DNA of 8,023 nt, from contig QOAB01000060.1 in NCBI GenBank assembly GCA_003978285.1, positions 1-8,023 on the forward strand. The letters run 5' to 3'. Origin of the DNA: Candidatus Thioglobus sp. GTDB taxonomy: Bacteria; Pseudomonadota; Gammaproteobacteria; PS1; Thioglobaceae. Both the position numbers and the translations under genes were made by a program. Every line of letters begins with the position of its first letter. The stretch's first letter is position 1. Of the stretch, positions 1 to 6,766 are shown piece after piece. The notes below the pieces were generated by a model. It was not told where the DNA came from. It made no database searches and saw nothing but the letters and a program-made list of their open reading frames with translations.

Positions 1-515
1 TTGTTAAAATATTGCCAAATAATCCAATCATACTCGGCTGGTCATTAGGCGGACTTTTGGCAATCAATATCGCCACCAAAATTAAAATATCCAAACTAAT
101 TTTGGTTGCTTCAACACCAAACTTTGTACAGACTAACGACTGGCCTTACGGTATTGATGAGAACAATTTTCGTCAATTCTCTGATGCGCTAGAAATTAAC
201 TTGTCAAAAGGTTTGAAACGTTTTGTTAGCTTGCAAACTCAAGATAAAACACATTTAAAAACACTCAATCAATTAATTGATAAATTTCCTGCATCAGCAA
301 AAGCACTTAATCAAGGATTGGAGATTTTACTCAGTACTGATTTAACCCATGAATTTACACAGCTAAATGTACCAACTCAAGTCATCTTAGGTGATCGAGA
401 TACATTAGTTCCTATTGAGATTAATGAATGGTACCAACTCCAACAGATTCCGATTCGAATACTACACACTGGGCACTTGCCTTTTTTAGACACATCATTT
501 AAACTAAATTTATAA
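1..515 (+). CDS. bioH: Pimeloyl-ACP methyl ester esterase BioH, 5'-truncated by window edge
   Basis: Alpha/beta-hydrolase of biotin synthesis. BioH removes the methyl ester from pimeloyl-ACP methyl ester to give pimeloyl-ACP in the cytoplasm. The frame is open from base 3 to the left edge, so the TTG at 12 is an internal codon and the true start lies outside. Visible are the nucleophile elbow GWSLGG (catalytic Ser), then VASTPNF..NDWP, a helical lid with FVSLQT and GLEILLSTDL, the acid motif GDRDTLVP and the final histidine in HTGHLPF. These match the order in E. coli BioH, including its WLGWSLGG and GGLEIL stretches as I recall them. The tail after the catalytic His is about 12 residues, compared with about 20 in E. 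coli, so the C-terminus looks slightly short, though all three catalytic residues are present. The next gene starts 19 nt downstream on the same strand. Family confidence is high; exact substrate is inferred. Confidence 0.88.
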   Translation, partial: VKILPNNPIILGWSLGGLLAINIATKIKISKLILVASTPNFVQTNDWPYGIDENNFRQFSDALEINLSKGLKRFVSLQTQDKTHLKTLNQLIDKFPASAKALNQGLEILLSTDLTHEFTQLNVPTQVILGDRDTLVPIEINEWYQLQQIPIRILHTGHLPFLDTSFKLNL

Positions 516-534
516 TCATAATTAAACTATATTT

Positions 535-1137
535 ATGGACGCTCAATCAAACAGCTTTGTAAGAACACTAGTAGTTATTTTTCTGGTCACATGGGTTTAT
601 CTTGCATTTGATGTATTCGACAGAACGACATGGGTGGTTGAAAATGTCATTATGTTCCTTGGTGCTATTTATTTGATTGCATCTTATAAAAAAGAACCTT
701 TCTCAAACAATGCTTATTTTTTAATATTTATATTCTGTTTATTACAAACAGTAGGTGCACATTACACCTATGCACTAGTGCCAGCAGGGGACTGGGTAAG
801 TGACATGCTCGGCATTGAACGCAATCATTATGATCGCTTAGTGCATTTTTCTTTCGGATTCTTACTTGCTCTACCTTTAATAGAAATACTTAAATCTCAG
901 GTGAACTATAAAAATACAGTTTACAAACACTTGCTAATCGTGCTCATCTTCTTTGGCTTTGGTGGACTATACGAAGTAATCGAATGGATGTATGCCTGGT
1001 ACAACCAAGGCAACGAGGCCTCTGATGCATTTTTAGGGTCACAAGGTGACATCTGGGATGCGCAAAAAGACATATTCCTTGCTGGCCTTGGGGCTTGGCT
1101 ATATTTACTCTTTTTTACCCCCAAGACGCAGCAATAA
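535..1137 (+). CDS. DUF2238/YjdF-like multi-pass inner-membrane protein
   Basis: A 200-residue integral membrane protein of the DUF2238 (YjdF) family, with no established biochemical function. I count about six hydrophobic segments, near residues 9-28, 34-50, 60-80, 103-120, 131-150 and 178-195. Family hallmarks lie in or beside them: GAHYTYA (74-80), NHYDRLVHF (97-105), YEVIEW (146-151) and FLGSQGDIWDAQKD (166-179). The conserved Asp, His and Glu residues around the membrane segments suggest a catalytic or ligand-binding membrane protein, but that is inference. It follows bioH by 19 nt and is probably co-transcribed. No clear Shine-Dalgarno sequence precedes the ATG, which fits coupling to the upstream gene. 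Length matches the family. Its stop is 2 nt from the stop of the convergent hsp20 gene. Confidence 0.85.
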   Translation: MDAQSNSFVRTLVVIFLVTWVYLAFDVFDRTTWVVENVIMFLGAIYLIASYKKEPFSNNAYFLIFIFCLLQTVGAHYTYALVPAGDWVSDMLGIERNHYDRLVHFSFGFLLALPLIEILKSQVNYKNTVYKHLLIVLIFFGFGGLYEVIEWMYAWYNQGNEASDAFLGSQGDIWDAQKDIFLAGLGAWLYLLFFTPKTQQ

Positions 1138-1139
1138 AT

Positions 1140-1550
1140 TTACTTAATCTTAACCTCAATTTGCTTAGGTGTAGCTTTGGCTACTTTAGTAATAGTTAAG
1201 CTTAAAACACCATCAACAAATTCAGCCTTGATATTGGTTGTTTTAACGGTTTGAGGTAAAGTAAAACTTCTAACGAAAAAACCATATGAACGTTCCACAC
1301 GGTGTCTTTTTGTGTCTTCAATTTCAACTTTTTTCTCACCTTTAATGGTTAACACGTTGTTTTCAATGGTGACATGTACATCATCCTTATGTACACCAGG
1401 TAACTCAGCCCTAACCATGTAAGACTTATCATCCTCTTCAATATCAACTGCAGGCATCCAATCACCCTTCTCAAACTCACCTAAAGGGTGGTCAAAATGC
1501 TCAAACATTTCATCCATTTCAGCAAATGGGCGCATTAATGTTAGACTCAT
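1140..1550 (-). CDS. hsp20: Hsp20/alpha-crystallin small heat-shock protein
   Basis: A 136-residue ATP-independent holdase chaperone that binds unfolding proteins and keeps them refoldable by DnaK/ClpB. A short N-terminal arm (about 1-30) leads into the alpha-crystallin domain (about 31-128), with [41 protein letters not shown] and [12 protein letters not shown]. The C-terminal tail carries an I-x-V motif (QIEVKIK), the IxI/V type that docks in the beta4-beta8 groove during oligomer assembly. The R-ER-YG-F-RSF pattern is typical of the general bacterial Hsp20 group rather than the enteric IbpA/B pair. It has a near-perfect Shine-Dalgarno sequence (AAGGAGGT), the strongest in the window, and is a single-gene unit divergent from purE with a possible heat-shock promoter upstream. 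Confidence 0.93.
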   Translation of the reverse strand: MSLTLMRPFAEMDEMFEHFDHPLGEFEKGDWMPAVDIEEDDKSYMVRAELPGVHKDDVHVTIENNVLTIKGEKKVEIEDTKRHRVERSYGFFVRSFTLPQTVKTTNIKAEFVDGVLSLTITKVAKATPKQIEVKIK

Positions 1551-1554
1551 AACA

Positions 1555-1562
1555 ACCTCCTT
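1555..1562 (-). promoter_or_regulatory. Strong Shine-Dalgarno of hsp20
   Basis: On the minus strand this reads AAGGAGGT, 4 nt upstream of the hsp20 ATG and just after a run of eight A residues. It fits the anti-SD of 16S rRNA almost perfectly and fixes the start codon. Most other genes here have weak or no SD, so it implies high translation of the chaperone. Confidence 0.85.
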
Positions 1563-1611
1563 TTTTTTATTTATAAAACTACCTCACTTCCATAGTACGC
1601 CTCTTTTTATC

Positions 1612-1641
1612 TACATGATGATGATTTGAGTATAATTCAAA
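1612..1641 (-). promoter_or_regulatory. Candidate heat-shock (sigma-32-type) promoter of hsp20
   Basis: Reading the minus strand, TTTGAAT (1641-1635) resembles the sigma-32 -35 box CTTGAAA (5 of 7). After a 15-nt spacer, ATCATGTA (1619-1612) keeps the CATnTA core of the -10 box CCCATnTA. Spacing is within the usual range and would give a leader of about 55 nt before hsp20. The match is partial and the region is AT-rich, so this is a suggestion supported mainly by the identity of the gene. Confidence 0.35.
1631..1636 (+). promoter_or_regulatory. Consensus -10 box of the purEK promoter
   Basis: An exact TATAAT, preceded by TGAG, lies about 32 nt before the purE ATG. A leader of roughly 25 nt would result. 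The -35 region is weak: TTATCT at 1607-1612 with an 18-nt spacer is about the best available. The -10 lies inside an imperfect palindrome, TTTGA...TCAAA (1625-1641). No E. coli-type PurR box is visible. The box overlaps the proposed hsp20 -35 on the other strand. Confidence 0.6.
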
Positions 1642-1657
1642 CATATTAGCTTTTAGT

Positions 1658-1663
1658 AAGGGG
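1658..1663 (+). promoter_or_regulatory. Shine-Dalgarno of purE
   Basis: AAGGGG, 5 nt before the ATG at 1669, is a recognisable SD variant. It supports this ATG over later in-frame ones. The protein begins with the family's usual short lead before the G-x-x-MGSxSD motif. Confidence 0.65.
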
Positions 1664-1668
1664 TTCTA

Positions 1669-2157
1669 ATGACAACTTTAGTCGGTGTAATTATGGGGTC
1701 AAAATCTGATTGGCCAACCATGAAGCATGCAGTAGAAATGCTTGAAGAATTTGGTGTGCCTCACGAAGTTCAAGTGGTGTCTGCACATCGCACGCCTGAT
1801 CTCATGTTTGAATACGCAGCCACTGCAAGTGAGCGCGGTCTTAAAGTTATTATTGCTGGTGCGGGTGGTGCGGCACATTTACCGGGAATGGTTGCCGCTA
1901 AAACGATTGTGCCAGTACTTGGTGTGCCAATTCAATCACGTGCACTAAGCGGACAAGATTCACTCCTGTCTATTGCACAAATGCCAGGTGGTATTCCTGT
2001 TGGCACGCTTGCTATTGGTGAAGCGGGCGCTAAAAATGCCGGTATTTTGGCAGCACAAATTATTGCCAATGAAGATGAAGCTATTCGCGAAAAAGTAGCC
2101 GCATTTAGAGCCAAACAAACCCAAGACGTTTTAGATAATCCTAACCCTGCTAACTAA
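1669..2157 (+). CDS. purE: N5-carboxyaminoimidazole ribonucleotide mutase PurE
   Basis: Catalyses the rearrangement of N5-CAIR to CAIR in de novo purine synthesis, using the product of PurK encoded next door. The 162-residue length is normal for a class I PurE. Signature motifs run in order: VIMGSKSD (7-14) at the phosphate-binding N-terminus, VVSAHRTP (36-43) with the expected catalytic His40, [12 protein letters not shown] (63-74) with His70, a GVPIQS loop, and [19 protein letters not shown] near residues 100-120. The pairing with purK indicates the bacterial mutase route, not the CO2-dependent class II carboxylase. It has its own promoter and SD upstream. The TAA stop is followed immediately by the ATG of purK, with no gap, so the two are co-translated. 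Confidence 0.97.
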   Translation: MTTLVGVIMGSKSDWPTMKHAVEMLEEFGVPHEVQVVSAHRTPDLMFEYAATASERGLKVIIAGAGGAAHLPGMVAAKTIVPVLGVPIQSRALSGQDSLLSIAQMPGGIPVGTLAIGEAGAKNAGILAAQIIANEDEAIREKVAAFRAKQTQDVLDNPNPAN

Positions 2158-3246
2158 ATGAAAATAGGTGTTTTAGGCGCGGGCCAACTCGGCAGAATGC
2201 TAGCAATTTCTGGCTATCCTTTGAATCACCAATTTGGGTTTTCAGGTAATTCTACTGATGAACCTTCTGCGCTTTTAGGCCATATGTTTGCGCTTGAAGA
2301 TAACGCAGACAATATTGAATCTTTGGTTGCTTTTGCAGATGTGATTACTTATGAAAGCGAGAATACTAATGTGGATATCGTTAAAGAAATTAGTAAGAAT
2401 GTTGTAGTCTACCCTGGCGAAAAATCACTATTCACCACGCAACATCGTGGTCGTGAAAAAGCTTTATTTGACCAATTAAAGATTCCTTGTGCGCCGTATC
2501 AGATGGTGAATTCTGAAGCTGATTTAAAAGCTGCTGTAGAACAAATTGGCCTGCCTGCTATTTTAAAAACAGCAACTGAAGGTTATGATGGCAAAGGTCA
2601 GTTTTTAATGCGAGACGAGAGCCAAATCACTGAAGCTTGGCAAAGTATGAGCGGCGTTGAATCAATTCTGGAAGGGTTTGTTAATTTCAAGCGCGAACTT
2701 TCACTGATTGCAGTGCGCGGTATTGATAACGACCACCGTTACTATCCATTGGTTGAAAATACGCATCACAATGGCATCTTAAGACTTACTATTGCGCCAG
2801 CTCAAGATATCGACCCAGCAGTACAAACAACAGCTGAACACTACATGCAAACCTTACTCGATGAGATGGATCATGTGGGTGTATTAACCATTGAGTTGTT
2901 TGAAACTGAAGACGGCTTAGTGGTGAATGAAATGGCACCTCGCGTTCATAACTCTGGCCATTGGAGTATTGGAGGCGCTAACACTTCTCAGTTTGAAAAT
3001 CATGTACGTGCAATCACAGGCATGCCACTTGGCGACACCACACCAATTCACAACTTTAGTGCAATGGTTAATATCATTGGTAAAACTGGGCCAACCAACA
3101 TCGCACTCAACATGCCTAATACGCACCTGCATTTATACGACAAAACAGAACGTGCCGATCGTAAGTTGGGGCATATTAATATCACGGCTAGCTCTCAAGC
3201 TGAATTAAACGAAAGTATCGAAAAACTAAAAGACTTTTTGCCTTAA
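2158..3246 (+). CDS. purK: N5-carboxyaminoimidazole ribonucleotide synthase PurK
   Basis: ATP-grasp ligase that joins bicarbonate to AIR, giving N5-CAIR for PurE. At 362 residues it is full length. The N-terminal pre-ATP-grasp domain opens with GVLGAGQLGRM (4-14). The ATP-grasp core contains QHRGREKALF (95-104), TEGYDGKGQ (140-148, the ATP-lid glycine loop), ENTHHNGIL (200-208) and VNEMAPRVHNSGHWS (256-270), where Glu and Asn ligate Mg. The C-terminal domain holds the K-x-x-R-x-GHI segment typical of PurK. No SD is visible, so translation probably depends on termination at purE. Its TAA stop overlaps tail-to-tail with the stop of the opposing HExxH gene. Confidence 0.97.
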   Translation: MKIGVLGAGQLGRMLAISGYPLNHQFGFSGNSTDEPSALLGHMFALEDNADNIESLVAFADVITYESENTNVDIVKEISKNVVVYPGEKSLFTTQHRGREKALFDQLKIPCAPYQMVNSEADLKAAVEQIGLPAILKTATEGYDGKGQFLMRDESQITEAWQSMSGVESILEGFVNFKRELSLIAVRGIDNDHRYYPLVENTHHNGILRLTIAPAQDIDPAVQTTAEHYMQTLLDEMDHVGVLTIELFETEDGLVVNEMAPRVHNSGHWSIGGANTSQFENHVRAITGMPLGDTTPIHNFSAMVNIIGKTGPTNIALNMPNTHLHLYDKTERADRKLGHINITASSQAELNESIEKLKDFLP

Positions 3247-3257
3247 CTTTTGTTAAG
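3242..3257. other. Small stem-loop at the purK / HExxH-gene convergence
   Basis: CTTAAC - TTTT - GTTAAG is a perfect 6-bp stem with a 4-nt loop that covers both stop codons. It has only two G-C pairs and no U-run follows on either strand. It is at best a weak pause or stabilising structure, not a convincing intrinsic terminator. Confidence 0.3.
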
Positions 3258-3578
3258 TGATTTAAACTGCTCTGCTAATCCGACTTCTAGCTGATAAGCT
3301 TCTTCTTCACTAATGGGTTTGTCACGCAGATGCTGGATCACATGAACCATCTCGTGGCAAAAAGCAGTAATAAATTGGTTTGCTGTTAAATCTTTTTCGA
3401 TATCGATATAAAACTTACCTTCACCTTCATGGTCTGTCCACGCCTCAGCATGATCCACATCTTGAATTCTTAAGTCTATATCGACTGGTTTTTTAATAGA
3501 AAGTGCTTGAGAGCAGAAGTAATAAAGGTTTTTGCCTAATTGTCGTTGAGATTTTGTACCACCTTCAATATAAATCAC
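3243..3578 (-). CDS. Small hypothetical protein with HExxH zinc-peptidase-like motif
   Basis: A 111-residue soluble protein that I cannot name. Its distinctive feature is FCHEMVHVIQH at 73-83, containing HEMVH (75-79), the zinc-binding and catalytic HExxH helix of metallopeptidases. A glutamate-rich helix follows (SEEEAYQLE, 90-98) and could supply a third metal ligand about 13-19 residues on, as in gluzincin-like folds. Before it lie a predicted helix (9-26) and beta strands (VDIDLRI, GKFYIDIEK), resembling minimal SprT- or ImmA-like cores. There is no signal peptide or membrane segment, so it is probably cytoplasmic. The start is a GTG that overlaps the TAG of the upstream glutaredoxin-like gene by 1 nt, with no good SD. 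It is the last gene of the lpxK operon. Coding status is supported by the overlap and motif; peptidase activity is unproven. Confidence 0.7.
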   Translation of the reverse strand: MIYIEGGTKSQRQLGKNLYYFCSQALSIKKPVDIDLRIQDVDHAEAWTDHEGEGKFYIDIEKDLTANQFITAFCHEMVHVIQHLRDKPISEEEAYQLEVGLAEQFKSLNKS

Positions 3579-3946
3579 TAGCCAAAACGCTTATCCAAAT
3601 AAGCCATAATGTCAGATGATTCGTACATCCAAGTAATATCACCACCCTCTTTAACTCTCAAACAAGGCACTTTAACCTCGCCACCACCTGCTAATAGTTC
3701 AGCACGGAACTGGCCGGCTTGAGCATTACGCGTTTCCATTGGTAAGTTAAGACGCTTAATGGTGCGGCGCGTTTTAATGCAGAATGGGCAAGCGTAAAAT
3801 TGATACAACTTCAAGGATTTAACTTGCTTTTTAACTTCAGCTTGTTCCGATTCGCTGCGCTTGATTTTTTTAGGAGAAAAAACCCAGTCAATTAATACAA
3901 TCAATCGACCTAATCCTTCTCTCATTGCTTTAATTAAGATTTTCAT
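3578..3946 (-). CDS. Glutaredoxin / GST N-terminal-domain protein with CPFC motif
   Basis: A 122-residue thioredoxin-fold protein. After an N-terminal hydrophobic or amphipathic segment ([15 protein letters not shown], 11-25) and a charged linker (26-44) comes the glutaredoxin fold. It shows [12 protein letters not shown] with the redox pair Cys53/Cys56, the [11 protein letters not shown] helix, the cis-proline VPCL (93-96) and [10 protein letters not shown] (108-117), the glutathione-contact region. This architecture recalls small gammaproteobacterial glutaredoxin-like proteins with the same leader. The likely role is glutathione-dependent disulfide reduction, perhaps at the membrane face. 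The longer frame to 4039 adds 31 residues that overlap folD and do not look like the family. I choose the ATG at 3946, which overlaps the folD TGA as ATGA and has AGAGAG 5 nt upstream. Confidence 0.85.
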   Translation of the reverse strand: MKILIKAMREGLGRLIVLIDWVFSPKKIKRSESEQAEVKKQVKSLKLYQFYACPFCIKTRRTIKRLNLPMETRNAQAGQFRAELLAGGGEVKVPCLRVKEGGDITWMYESSDIMAYLDKRFG

Positions 3947-4779
3947 TTTTGCTCTCTTGCCATATAGGCGGTTAATGTATTTTCTAATAAAGTGGCAATG
4001 GTCATTGGCCCAACACCGCCCGGTACTGGTGTAATCCATGCGGCTTTATCTTGCACTGAATCAAAATCTACGTCACCAGACAAACTGCCATCGTCTAAAC
4101 GGCTAATACCGACATCAATCACGATTGCACCATCTTTGATCCAATCACCTTTAATCATTTTTGGTCTGCCAACCGCCACTACCACAACATCGGCTTGTTT
4201 AACTTTACTGGATAAATCTTGGGTTTTGCTGTTACAAATAGTGACGGTCGCACGTGCATTTAAAAGCTCCATTGCCATTGGACGGCCAACAATATTTGAT
4301 GCGCCTACCACCACGCAATTCTTGCTCACTAGATCAACGCCTATGGTTGCTAGCATTGTCATTACCCCTTTGGGTGTGCATGGGCGTAAATACGGCTTAT
4401 TTTGCATCAGTTTGCCAACATTCTCACTGTGGAAGCCGTCAACATCCTTATTAGGATTAATCGCCTCAATCACCTGATTAGCATCTAAATGACTCGGTAA
4501 TGGCAACTGTACCAAAATACCGTCAATTTTGTCATCCTTGTTAAGGCGTTCAACTTCGGATAATAACGCTGCTTGGGTAATATCTGCCGATTTATTAATT
4601 TTCACAGAATAAAAACCAACTTCCTTACAAGCGTTGTCTTTATTACGCACATACACTGCTGAAGCTGGATCATCGCCTACCAAGACAACTGCTAAGCCAG
4701 GCTTGCGATCAAGCTTAGCCACTTGTTCAGCAATACTGATTTTTATTTTTTTTGCAATTTGTTTACCGTCGATAATCAC
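3943..4779 (-). CDS. folD: Bifunctional methylenetetrahydrofolate dehydrogenase / methenyltetrahydrofolate cyclohydrolase FolD
   Basis: Interconverts 5,10-methylene-THF, methenyl-THF and 10-formyl-THF using NADP, supplying formyl groups for purines and initiator tRNA. At 278 residues it is normal length. The catalytic YVRNK motif gives Tyr43 and Lys47, followed by [10 protein letters not shown] (86-95) and [15 protein letters not shown] (110-124). The NADP-binding Rossmann segment is [14 protein letters not shown] (156-169), ICNSKT (181-186) has Asn where many homologues have His, and the signature [16 protein letters not shown] is at 253-268. The GTG start overlaps the kdsB stop as GTGA, with AGAGAGG 7 nt upstream inside kdsB (plus-strand 4787-4793). 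Its own TGA overlaps the start of the glutaredoxin-like gene. It is co-transcribed with envelope genes, so the operon mixes pathways. Confidence 0.97.
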   Translation of the reverse strand: MIIDGKQIAKKIKISIAEQVAKLDRKPGLAVVLVGDDPASAVYVRNKDNACKEVGFYSVKINKSADITQAALLSEVERLNKDDKIDGILVQLPLPSHLDANQVIEAINPNKDVDGFHSENVGKLMQNKPYLRPCTPKGVMTMLATIGVDLVSKNCVVVGASNIVGRPMAMELLNARATVTICNSKTQDLSSKVKQADVVVVAVGRPKMIKGDWIKDGAIVIDVGISRLDDGSLSGDVDFDSVQDKAAWITPVPGGVGPMTIATLLENTLTAYMAREQK

Positions 4780-5510
4780 TGCAACGCCTCTCTTACTTTC
4801 GCTAAATCTTCAATTGTGTCTACACCAAACCCTGTTGCCTCACAAGCTGGCGCTACATGGATATCAAATCCTTCATTTAGTACAGTTAACTGTTCTAATT
4901 TTTCCACTTGTTCGTAGGCTGAACTATTCATAGTTAGATACTGCTTAACAAAGCCTGATCGATACGCATAAATACCAATATGTTTAAAACATAAAGACAC
5001 ATCAAAATCAGCTTCTTCTCTAAAGGCGGGAATGGGTGAGCGTGAAAAATACAATGCCTTGCCAAACTTATCAAATACGACCTTGACGCAGTTTGGATCT
5101 AGGTATTGTATTTTATCAATCACGTTTTCACACAAAGTCGCCATTTTCATCTCGCTCTTGGCTAAATTATTAGCGACTTGTTCAATCACGCTGGCACCCA
5201 ACATCGGCTCATCACCCTGGACATTGACAATAATCTCATCATCATTAATCGATAATTTATCTAACACTTCTGCAATGCGTGAAGTGCCTGACGTATGGTG
5301 ATCACCCGTCATGCATGTGGTGGCACCAAAATCATTAGCAATAGTTTCAATGCGTGTGTCGTCTGTGGCGATAATCACACGAGAGGCGCCACTCTTCACG
5401 GCATTTTCATAGGTGTGTTGAATCAATGGCTTGCCGTGAATGTCTTGCAATAATTTTGCGTTCAAGCGGGTGGATGCATACCGTGCAGGAATGATAACGG
5501 AAAAATCCAT
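4776..5510 (-). CDS. kdsB: 3-deoxy-manno-octulosonate cytidylyltransferase (CMP-Kdo synthetase)
   Basis: Activates Kdo with CTP to give CMP-Kdo, the donor used by KdtA/WaaA to glycosylate the lipid A precursor. The 244-residue nucleotidyltransferase shows [14 protein letters not shown] (3-16) for CTP-phosphate binding, VIIATDD (45-51), [12 protein letters not shown] (71-82), VNVQGDEP (95-102) with Asp100 as a metal ligand, PNCVKVVFD (139-147), [10 protein letters not shown] (152-161), KHIGIYAYR (176-184), EKLEQLTVL (203-211) and GVDTIEDL (229-236) with the second metal-binding Asp231. The ATG overlaps the stop of the Trm112-like gene as TGATG. Together with lpxK two genes upstream it forms the conserved lpxK-Trm112-kdsB cluster of beta- and gammaproteobacteria. 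Confidence 0.97.
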   Translation of the reverse strand: MDFSVIIPARYASTRLNAKLLQDIHGKPLIQHTYENAVKSGASRVIIATDDTRIETIANDFGATTCMTGDHHTSGTSRIAEVLDKLSINDDEIIVNVQGDEPMLGASVIEQVANNLAKSEMKMATLCENVIDKIQYLDPNCVKVVFDKFGKALYFSRSPIPAFREEADFDVSLCFKHIGIYAYRSGFVKQYLTMNSSAYEQVEKLEQLTVLNEGFDIHVAPACEATGFGVDTIEDLAKVREALQ

Positions 5511-5671
5511 CAGCTTATTTTTCGCGCCTCTTCAATCAGTAAAACAGGGATGCCATCATTAATAGGATAAGCCAAACCGCTAGCTTCACAAACCAGTTCA
5601 TCGCCCACTTGTTTGAGTGGCGCTTTGCTTTGTGGGCAAACTAGCAATTTGAGTAAGGCTTCATCAATCAT
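5510..5671 (-). CDS. Trm112/UPF0434 family small protein (YcaR-like)
   Basis: A 53-residue protein, starting [19 protein letters not shown] and ending [22 protein letters not shown]. It is the Trm112/UPF0434 family protein normally found between lpxK and kdsB (ycaR in E. coli). Eukaryotic and archaeal Trm112 activates methyltransferases; the bacterial role is unsettled. The [14 protein letters not shown] strand-turn-strand (32-45) is the most conserved part. The first zinc-site pair is degenerate: CPQS has Cys12 but not the second Cys of CPxC, with only Cys28 besides. I recall similar loss in other gammaproteobacteria, so zinc binding is doubtful, but the protein need not be dead. The ATG overlaps the lpxK TGA (ATGA) and the stop overlaps the kdsB ATG (TGATG). 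No SD is visible, consistent with coupled translation. Confidence 0.92.
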   Translation of the reverse strand: MIDEALLKLLVCPQSKAPLKQVGDELVCEASGLAYPINDGIPVLLIEEARKIS

Positions 5672-6615
5672 AATTTATTTGTTAATTCAGTCAAAAAATC
5701 GTCGCTTAATTCAGCTTCAACATGCAAGTACCACGTTTGATCTGTTGCGAACTCCCTACATTTTACACAATCCTTGGCAGTCATAAGAATAGGATAACGG
5801 TCATCAAAAGCAAGATCTGTCTGGGTAAAGGCATGATGGTCAGTAAAGGCATGCGTTTCTACCTTAATACCCAATTGTGTCAAAGCATCAAAAAATCGTT
5901 GCGGATAGCCAATGCCTGCCACTGCATGACAAGTTTTTTGATTAAAAAAGTCTAGTGGTCGCTCTTCATTAGTGGCTACATTGACGAACATCAGGGGTTT
6001 CAATGTTGAAGTGATTTCCCCCACATGCTCTGCACCATTGTTAATAACAAAATCAACGGTTTTTAACCTTGATTCTGACTCCCTAAGTGGACCCGACGGC
6101 AAGAAGAAACCATTGCCAAAACGTCGTTTACCATCGACTACAGCAATTTCAATTTGCCTACCCATGGCGTAGTGTTGCAGACCATCATCACTAATAACAA
6201 GATCGACATTATGATTAATAATTAAATCTTTAACCGCTTGAACACGATCCTTGTTCACCATTACCGGCACTTGAGTTTGTGTAGCAATTAGCGATGGTTC
6301 ATCACCTGAAATGCTAACTTCTGTATTTTGGTCAACCAATAAGCTGCCTTGCTGATGTGTGCCGCCATAACCACGGGAAACCACCCCCACTCGCTTCCCT
6401 TGTTGCTTAAAATAATTCACCAATGCAATAACGATAGGGGTCTTTCCACTACCGCCAACGGTGATATTACCGACCACAATCACGTCTACGTTGAAATCGT
6501 AGGTGGTTAGTAGCTTTACTTGATAAAAGAATTTTCTAATACGAGATAAAAGATAAAAAATACCTGAGACTGGTAACAGTAAATAATTAACAAGCCCTCG
6601 ATTGTTTAGATTCAT
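5668..6615 (-). CDS. lpxK: Tetraacyldisaccharide 4'-kinase LpxK
   Basis: Inner-membrane-associated kinase that phosphorylates the 4' position of the tetraacyldisaccharide 1-phosphate precursor, giving lipid IVA. From the chosen ATG it is 315 residues, near the usual 320-330. An N-terminal hydrophobic stretch ([19 protein letters not shown], about 8-26) is the membrane anchor. A Walker A loop, [14 protein letters not shown], follows at about 47-60. Next come [31 protein letters not shown] (about 141-153, with the catalytic Asp/His set) and FLPSGPLRE. An upstream in-frame ATG at 6636 would add seven residues (MQRSHLV), but it lies inside the terminal repeat of the mobile element and has no SD, so I take the ATG at 6615. 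That ATG also lacks a well-spaced SD. It is the first gene of the operon, and its TGA overlaps the next gene by ATGA. Confidence 0.93.
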   Translation of the reverse strand: MNLNNRGLVNYLLLPVSGIFYLLSRIRKFFYQVKLLTTYDFNVDVIVVGNITVGGSGKTPIVIALVNYFKQQGKRVGVVSRGYGGTHQQGSLLVDQNTEVSISGDEPSLIATQTQVPVMVNKDRVQAVKDLIINHNVDLVISDDGLQHYAMGRQIEIAVVDGKRRFGNGFFLPSGPLRESESRLKTVDFVINNGAEHVGEITSTLKPLMFVNVATNEERPLDFFNQKTCHAVAGIGYPQRFFDALTQLGIKVETHAFTDHHAFTQTDLAFDDRYPILMTAKDCVKCREFATDQTWYLHVEAELSDDFLTELTNKL

Positions 6616-6623
6616 TACTAAAT

Positions 6624-6641
6624 GAGACCTTTGCATAAATA
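6624..6641 (+). repeat. Left terminal inverted repeat of the element
   Basis: GAGACCTTTGCATAAATA. It differs from the right copy only at position 5 (C versus T). The reverse strand contains the ATG at 6636 that is in frame with lpxK. Confidence 0.85.
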
Positions 6642-6766
6642 GGGATGATTAACAAAATAACGGGTTTTGTTAGCTTGGTAATTTTTTAAATCCACTCCTA
6701 TCAGAGCTAAGGGTGTTTTTAAAAAATTTCCAAGTTGATGAAAGATGGTGTTTTGATGGTTATTCA

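Noticed and set aside
476..534. Frameshift at the 3' end of bioH explaining its short tail
   Set aside because: The tail is only about 8-10 residues shorter than E. coli BioH, all catalytic residues are present, and no other frame continues a recognisable BioH C-terminus.
921..1124. 67-codon minus-strand frame opposite the DUF2238 gene
   Set aside because: It covers the most conserved part of the membrane protein on the other strand; a shadow frame.
2917..3208. Two frames of 71 and 93 codons overlapping the 3' part of purK
   Set aside because: Both overlap conserved purK coding sequence and have no independent signal.
3947..4039. 31-residue N-terminal extension of the glutaredoxin-like protein
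   Set aside because: It lies wholly within folD, does not resemble the family, and a better start overlapping the folD stop (ATGA) is present at 3946.
3992..4477. 161-codon plus-strand frame opposite folD
   Set aside because: It is antisense to an unmistakable folD, with low-complexity Ser/Thr/Pro-rich sequence typical of a shadow frame.
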